Of a stretch of DNA of 64,000 bases, positions 57,961 to 64,000 are shown one piece after another. Origin of the DNA: Paragorgia papillata (Eukaryota; Cnidaria; Anthozoa; Scleralcyonacea; Coralliidae). Below the pieces are notes generated by a model, which saw only the letters and a list, made by a program, of their open reading frames with translations, was not told the DNA's origin and made no database searches. Each line of letters opens with the position of its first letter. The first letter of the stretch is position 1. Position numbers and translations under genes: made by a program. The stretch lies in NCBI GenBank assembly GCA_035771165.1, contig JAWNZC010000291.1, positions 469,001 through 533,000 on the forward strand, given 5' to 3'.

Positions 57961-60900
57961 ATGAAAAACTTGGAAAGAAAACATGGCGGCTAGTAGAGCA
58001 GACGTGTGGTAATGAGCTCCGCAGTCTTAGTCGAAAGCCTGCCTTACAACATCGCACCGAGTCTTAATACAGAAGTGTGGTAACATACTGAGCTCTTATC
58101 TTTCAGGATAAGTAGGTCGCGAGTTGAATTATACAATCTAGCTATAGGATTATTTTGATTTAGTGTTTGAACGCTGTTCAAACATTCAACAAACACTAAA
58201 CTATCAAGCGGAACGAAGCGGAAGAGCCAAGTAAAACTCTGGTTGAAGATACACTAACACCGAACAAAAATGGTCAGATGGACAAGTACAATGTTGTCAG
58301 ACCTACAGGACTGTAGAAGTAAAGCACTTGAGTTAAGAAACGGAGAAAATCCACCATTGGACGGCAATGGAAAGAAGAAGAAATATGTAGATGTCCTACA
58401 AGAGCTATGGCATAAGAATGGATATGAACATCTGGGACTTTCGAAGGATAATTTACGAGTACGGGCAAATCAACTAAAGGTACAGAATCTTGCAGGAAAG
58501 AAATCGATTGAGGAAGAAGTTTTACTTCAACAAAATCAAATAAGACAAGGTTTCGAACAGAATATTACCAACAATCAAGAAGAAGCGGGGTCTCCTGAGA
58601 CCAACGAATTTGAATTTGAAGAAATAAATTATACACCGGAAGAAATGGCAACAGCTAAGAATATTGAAGACGAAGCAACAAATATCATGGAAAATATCTC
58701 GGAACATGCGGGGAACTTCTCAAATCGAATATGGGAAACCAGGACCAAGACAGCACCAACCCAAAGAAATCTACAAATGTTAAATAAAGTGGCCAAAAAT
58801 ATGTGGTCTACCAAAGAAAATGGGAATTCTTGTCAGTTGTTGTGGTTATATAACTGCATTATATATGCAATAGCTATTGCATGGTTAATGAGCCAAGGTA
58901 TTGCGAAAGAATCCAACGTACATAGAGCGACAATAAACAACAACCGAAAGAATTGGATACCGGCGTGCGTAAGAAAAATTGAGAAATAAATAAAGGAAAT
59001 CAGACGAGATATCTCTCTGGCAACAGCAGAGTTAACACGACTCCAAACAAACGGTAAACTTACAAAGAAAGGGAAGAAGAATAGGAAACATCTCAGTGAG
59101 AACAGAGGGGTTAAAATATCTTGCGCAGGGATAATTAGTTTCATTGAAAAGGAGAAATCAAGATTGAAGAGAATGGCAAGGAAGAGAAAAAGAAAGATCA
59201 AGTGGTGTGAGTCAAAAAAATGGAATAAAATGTATGCGACGTCCCCTACGAAAGTACACAACATCATGCGAGAATCTATTAAGAAGGATCCGGATAACTT
59301 GAAACCTAAGTTATGGATGAAAGAGCGCAATGGTGATGAGAACTCAAACTCCTTTGAAACACTAGAACAAGCAGAGGAATTTTGGCGACCGATGTGGGAA
59401 AATGAAGGAAATGGAAATCCCGGAGCATTATGGCTAAAGGAGATTGCAGAGGTAATGGAGAACTGTAGGCGAAGTGGCGGTGATGAAGTGGGTACGGTGT
59501 GTCTGTCAATGTCTCACAAATCAGACAGGCTATAAAGAAGAAAAAGAAATTGGTCTGCACCTGGCCCTGATGGAATTGCGAATTTTTGGATAAAGAAGAT
59601 AACATACCTACATGCACCTTTAGCGAAAGTCATCGAATCCGTCATCAATGAAGAAGAATCAATACCGGAATGGTTGAATACCGGGCGAACAACACTTTTT
59701 CCGAAGGAAGGTGAATGGAATGTTTCAAACCACAGACCAATAACATGTTTGAATACAACATATAAACTTGTGACATCAGTAACTCTTCCCATCGTTGATA
59801 ACCACTTGAAGAACAACGAATTCCTCCAACAAGATCAAAGAGGGGCCAAGGAAGGAGTATCCGGATGTGTTGACAATCTTTTGATAGATAAACTGGTGCT
59901 GGAAGATGTTAAAGAAAAGAAGCGAAATATGGCATGTGCTTGGGTAGATGTACGCAAAGCTTATGATAGTGTAGATTATACCATCTTGGAGAAAGTACTA
60001 GAGATTCATGGCTTCTCGGAAAAACTCGTACGTATTGTAATGAAGCTTGTAACCAGATGCTCCATCACGCTGGTGGTACAGACGAAAGCTTGGTATGGAG
60101 GAATCATCTAAAGTAACCCTCAGAAAAGGATTACTTCAAGGTGACTCCCTGTGCCCGAAGTTATTCACGATCTATCTCAACCCAATTGCCTGGAAGCTGA
60201 GAGCGACAGAGGGGTACGTCTTGAGCAAACCGGTGAAACTTAAAATCACCCATCTTATGTTCATAGATGACCTGAAAGCTTTTGCTGCAAATGAAAAGAA
60301 ACTCCATCTAATTTTGAAGCTAACACAACAATGTATGACGGATTTGAATATGGAGTGGGGAGTTAGGAAATGTGCTACGATGGTTGTTGAAGAGAGGAAA
60401 ACTAGAAGAGCAGAGTGAAATGCAGTTAAATGAAACTACAACACTTAGAACAGTTGATAAGGATGCACCATACCAATTCCTGGGTATTTATGAACACATC
60501 TGCCACGATTCGCGATTACTTCGCGATAAAGCCAGCAAGGAATTCCTTCAACGAATTTGGCTAATATGGTCCTCGCCGATGGCTGAACCACTGAAGATAC
60601 ATGCCACCAACACGTTTGCTATTCCAGCGCTTACCTATTACATGTGCACCACCGAGTGGACAGTACACGATCTACAAGAACTAGATCGGGAAGTTAGAAA
60701 AATACTAACCGAAGTAGGTGCAAGACACCCTGGAGCATCCGTGCCACTTCTGTATTTGCCAAGATCCTTGGGTGGCCGTGGCATGAAATCAGTTGAACAA
60801 GAGTATATGGAAACAAAGATAAAAATAGCTGTTCACCTGCATTCTTCAAGTGATCCGATGAAAGCTGTGGCTAAGATCGACCAGCAAAGAGAAGGAAAAG

Positions 60901-62117
60901 GGAGAAGATCGATAATAAAAGATGCGAAGAAAATGGCAACAAAGTTAGGCGTTGAAATTAACGAGAACGTGGGGAACGATGAATGGAGCATAAAATTCAC
61001 GAAAAATGATGGAACGGAACTTAGAGCGTGCTCCGAAGAAAGAGTCAAAGAAGTTTTACAGAAAGCTCGACAAAATTCGAGAAAAAGAGAAGTTGAAAAC
61101 CAAAAATGGCTAGGACAATTTACAACAAACCGTTGGTCAGATGACAGCCTAAACAAACAATCCTGTTTTCTATGGCTTAACCTTTGGCAGGAGTGCCCGA
61201 CAGATGTCGTTGCCGACATCGAGGAGTTTGTACCAACAGCTGCTACCGACGCGAGTCTACTATCAGCAGAAACTTGGGCAAGAAATACCAACTAATCAGT
61301 GCAGGCTATGTAAGGTCAAACAGGAGACAGTCGCCCACGTACTTACTGGATGTGCAATGTTGTCACAATCTGAGTATTTGTACCGGCACAACAATGGGAT
61401 GAAATGTCTATATTTTTTTATTCTAAGAAAATACAATCTGATCACTAAAGTCCCACCATGGAATACCAAAATAACTCCAAAGCCAGCGGTAGAAAACGCC
61501 GAAGTAACCATCCACTGGGATATACCCATCTATTCTGCGGGAGGACAAATGTTATACACTGAGGAACAGGGAAATCGGCCAGATACAGTAGTCTACGATC
61601 ACGTGAAAAAAGAAATAACTGTCGTTGAATTCAGCTGCCCCTGGATCACCAATAGACAAATAAAGGTTACTGAGAAGCAAGGAAAATATCAAGAAGTTCG
61701 CAAGGAATTGAAAGAACGATATGGTGGATACAAAGTTGAGCAAATCAATGTCATTGTTGATGCCCTTGGAGGGTATTCAGAAGAATTGCAATCAACTCTC
61801 GTGCGCTACCTTGGAAAGTCTGATGCAACAAAAGCACTGAAAATTATGCAAAGAGCTGTATTGTTTGGTTCAATCCGGATAAAGAACCTATTCAAATCCA
61901 CCGTCACCTCCACTGCCTAGTTGGAATGTTGTATAGTACTTTTAACTTTCCTTTTTTATCTTTTATCTTTGACTCAAAATGACAAAAAAAAATTTAAAAG
62001 TAACAACTATTTTGTAAATAATTTTAAGTTAGATTGTTTAAGTGGTTGATAGGCTACCTTTAGGGCCCTATCGCCTTATTTTTGTTAATTAAGCAGAACT
62101 GTTTGATCAAATGGACT
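57961..62117 (+). mobile_element. Non-LTR retrotransposon with restriction-like endonuclease, inside a (GAAA)n microsatellite
   Basis: About 4.16 kb flanked on both sides by GAAA repeats; unit 2 has the same array uninterrupted. One long coding region with RT in the middle and, at its end, a CCHC knuckle plus a PD-(D/E)xK-type endonuclease, the arrangement of R2/R4/NeSL-like elements. No clear poly(A) or target duplication can be seen because the target is itself repetitive. Confidence 0.85.
58270..61920 (+). pseudogene. Retrotransposon polyprotein: RT, zinc knuckle, restriction-like endonuclease (frameshifted)
   Basis: Target-primed reverse transcription protein. N-terminal part 58,270-58,986 (ELRNGENPPLDGNGKKKKYV), TAA at 58,987-58,989, then the same frame to a stop at 59,533. 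RT block 59,560-60,111 with APGPDGIANFW, TLFPKEGEWNVSNHRPITCL and CAWVDVRKAYDSVDY. A frameshift near 60,105 gives LLQGDSLCPKLF and MFIDDLKAFA (RT catalytic DD; F-IDD box). Another near 60,410 gives the thumb and linker to 61,295. A last shift near 61,250 gives CRLCKVKQETVAHVLTGC (zinc knuckle) and RPDTVVYDHVKKEITVVEFS (RLE-type PD..E core), ending TAG at 61,920. At least three frameshifts and two stops: inactive. Confidence 0.87.
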
Positions 62118-62400
<283 letters not shown>

Positions 62401-62940
62401 AAAGGAAGAAATAAATTAAAGCATCAGAAAGAAGGGTACGCACCATTATATAAAACGAGAATAAGATGCAAGTGCTGTTATCGACTATCACTACTCCATA
62501 CAGTTTTAATTTACAACACGCATTTCCGGTCCGGCTGCTTCTTGCTGCAGATCGGGGTAAGGTTACTATAAAGCGTGATTTAAATTACCTTGATTAGCAA
62601 CTAGCAAGGCCAAGGTTATTTTTCCTGTGTTGAAGACGCTGGAAGAGAAAGAAAAGTTTCGTTCATTAATTGAGACACTTCTTGGATACTCAGATATACT
62701 CTTACGAAGAAGTAAGTAGTCAAGTGTGTGGGTAGTCTACTACTCCATGTATCACATTGATATCTTCAGCGGCTGAGGTTCTAGAGTTCCTCATTTCACA
62801 CTGTCAATCGAAGATTCCTTGTTTCTTCTCCCGTGTCGTCGTAAATTGAAACAACCGTACTCTATTCAGTACCAGATTTCCGGGAGCTCTCCCCTTGACA
62901 AGTTTTTAAATCGTCGTCTGGCGTTATAGCCAGAGTAAAA

Positions 62941-63290
62941 CGAAAAGGAAACAGAGCTGCTCGAATCATAATGAAGCAATGATGTAGATCATCTGGTTGC
63001 TTTAGATGCTTTAGACTGGAAGCCACTTAAAACGGAAAGAATAAAGGCTAAGTCAAAACTGATGTTTAAATTGTTGAATAAAATGGGTCCTAAATCACTT
63101 ACAAATTTATTTACTTTCAAAAGTGAAATGACAAATTATGAACTTCGAGATATTGAAAGTACTCTTTGCTTACCACAACCGCGTACTAATAGCATGAAAA
63201 AAAGTAATTTTGTTATTGTACACGGCCCTTGTGGAAATCAGCCTAGGTTGACAATGGTTAGCGTGTTTAAATAAAGTTTTCTATCTATCT
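62941..63290 (+). pseudogene. LINE reverse-transcriptase 3-prime fragment, uninterrupted copy
   Basis: Same fragment as 41,766-41,819 plus 51,479-51,780 but without the 9.66-kb insertion: AACAGAGCTGCTCGAATCAT, GTAGATCATCTGGTTGCTTT, then LNKMGPKSLTNLFTFKSEMT and STLCLPQPRTNSMKK; tail TCTATCTATCTA. Confidence 0.88.
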
Positions 63291-63316
63291 AATGCCAAAC
63301 GCAAGCCAAACGTCAT

Positions 63317-63867
63317 ATTGTTTATTTGTGGCGCTTGTGGTAATATGTTAGTTAATTACTACGCGGGCGACAAATAAGCCCACCAGATATGATGTTATTG
63401 CCTTATTTATATAATTTAGTCTTCTACCTATACGTACGGAAAGAGAAAGGCAACACGTTCGCTCGGCTTTGCTCTAGACTCTAGCCTGTAGTTCAGGGTT
63501 TATTGGTTCTATTTTCCTTTATGTATTTTAGATATGACTGATAGGGTTATCCAGTATAAACAAAGTTAGTTTAGTTTACTCTGGTTTCCTTCTGTAGTAA
63601 CACTGGACCAATGAGGGATGGTCCTTACTGGACTTCTGAGGATAACAGTTTAGATATATTAACTGATAGAGTTATCCACTATAAATAAGGTTAGTTTAGT
63701 TTAGATGTGTCGATTCGATAAGTCCTATCCAAGTCTGAATTGTATGGGATTTACAACGGCTCTCGCGTGACCTTGTAAATACCAATACAGCTACCGCTCA
63801 TATATTATATATATACACTAATACTTATATTGTTATTTAAACACCTATAGGTTTCGTCTTTGGCTAT
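63317..63867 (+). promoter_or_regulatory. Gene D upstream block shared with genes B and C
   Basis: Near-identical to 51,808-52,350, with a 12-bp-scale deletion in the CAAATAAG region and an insertion at about 63,580 (TCTGGTTTCCTTCTGTAGTA). Regulatory role inferred only. Confidence 0.4.
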
Positions 63868-63943
63868 ATGGCGTACTTTTCAACAATGTGGACGATTTTT
63901 CTTCTTGAAGTATTTCTGATCTCCTACATATTCTGTAAACAAG
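63868..63943 (+). CDS. Gene D exon 1: signal peptide of a third receptor copy, partial gene
   Basis: 76 nt ending CAAG/GTAAAT: MAYFSTMWTIFLLEVFLISY then IFCKQ, two changes from gene C (K7M, A9T). The intron start is also conserved (CCTGGCGGATTGACAGTCCA). The rest of the gene lies beyond the window. Confidence 0.85.
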
Positions 63944-64000
63944 GTAAATTTAACCGTCCCATTCTTAGGCCCTGGCGGATTGACAGTCCAATCGGATCAA

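Noticed and set aside
56801..58067. Very long frames rich in EGRK or LPSF
   Set aside because: Translation of GAAG/GAAA microsatellites. The same applies to frames at 29,856-30,302, 36,938-37,547, 40,697-41,402 and 62,060-62,491.

Overview
The window is intron-rich metazoan DNA. It has spliced receptor genes with GT-AG introns, very many microsatellites, miniature inverted-repeat elements (MITEs), hAT-type DNA transposons and two kinds of non-LTR retrotransposon. I see no bacterial features. The repeat mix and the FGF-receptor family suggest a marine invertebrate and I lean towards a cnidarian, but nothing here identifies the species.

Layout. 1-5.8 kb: no recognisable gene; fold-back elements, a short tandem repeat and a tRNA-like relic. 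5.8-26.6 kb: gene A, a complete fibroblast growth factor receptor (FGFR). Fifteen exons join in perfect phase to an 843-residue protein: signal peptide, Ig1, short linker, Ig2, Ig3, transmembrane helix, tyrosine kinase, tail with a 20-glutamine run. Its first intron is about 10 kb of MITEs, and most later introns carry their own different microsatellite. 26.6-29.5 kb: repeats only.

From 29,565 on the window is a tandem array of about 7-kb units, each made of a spacer followed by a receptor gene. Gene B (35,669-39,628, 447 aa) and gene C (52,351-55,760, 449 aa) are six-exon paralogues with signal peptide, three Ig domains, a transmembrane helix and a tail of about 36 residues without a kinase. 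The first exon of a third copy, gene D, starts at 63,868. The units look unequal because each spacer took a different insertion: a decayed 3.75-kb hAT transposon in unit 1, a 9.66-kb terminal-inverted-repeat element in unit 2, and a 4.2-kb non-LTR retrotransposon, landed in a (GAAA)n microsatellite, in unit 3. The copies act as filled and empty sites for one another, so several insertions can be bounded to the base.

Biology (inference): a signalling FGFR lies next to an expanding cluster of kinase-less FGFR-like receptors. They could act as FGF decoys, co-receptors or docking receptors, in the manner of FGFRL1 of other animals. Their short tails keep a YVDL tyrosine motif resembling the YLDL site in the tail of the full receptor.
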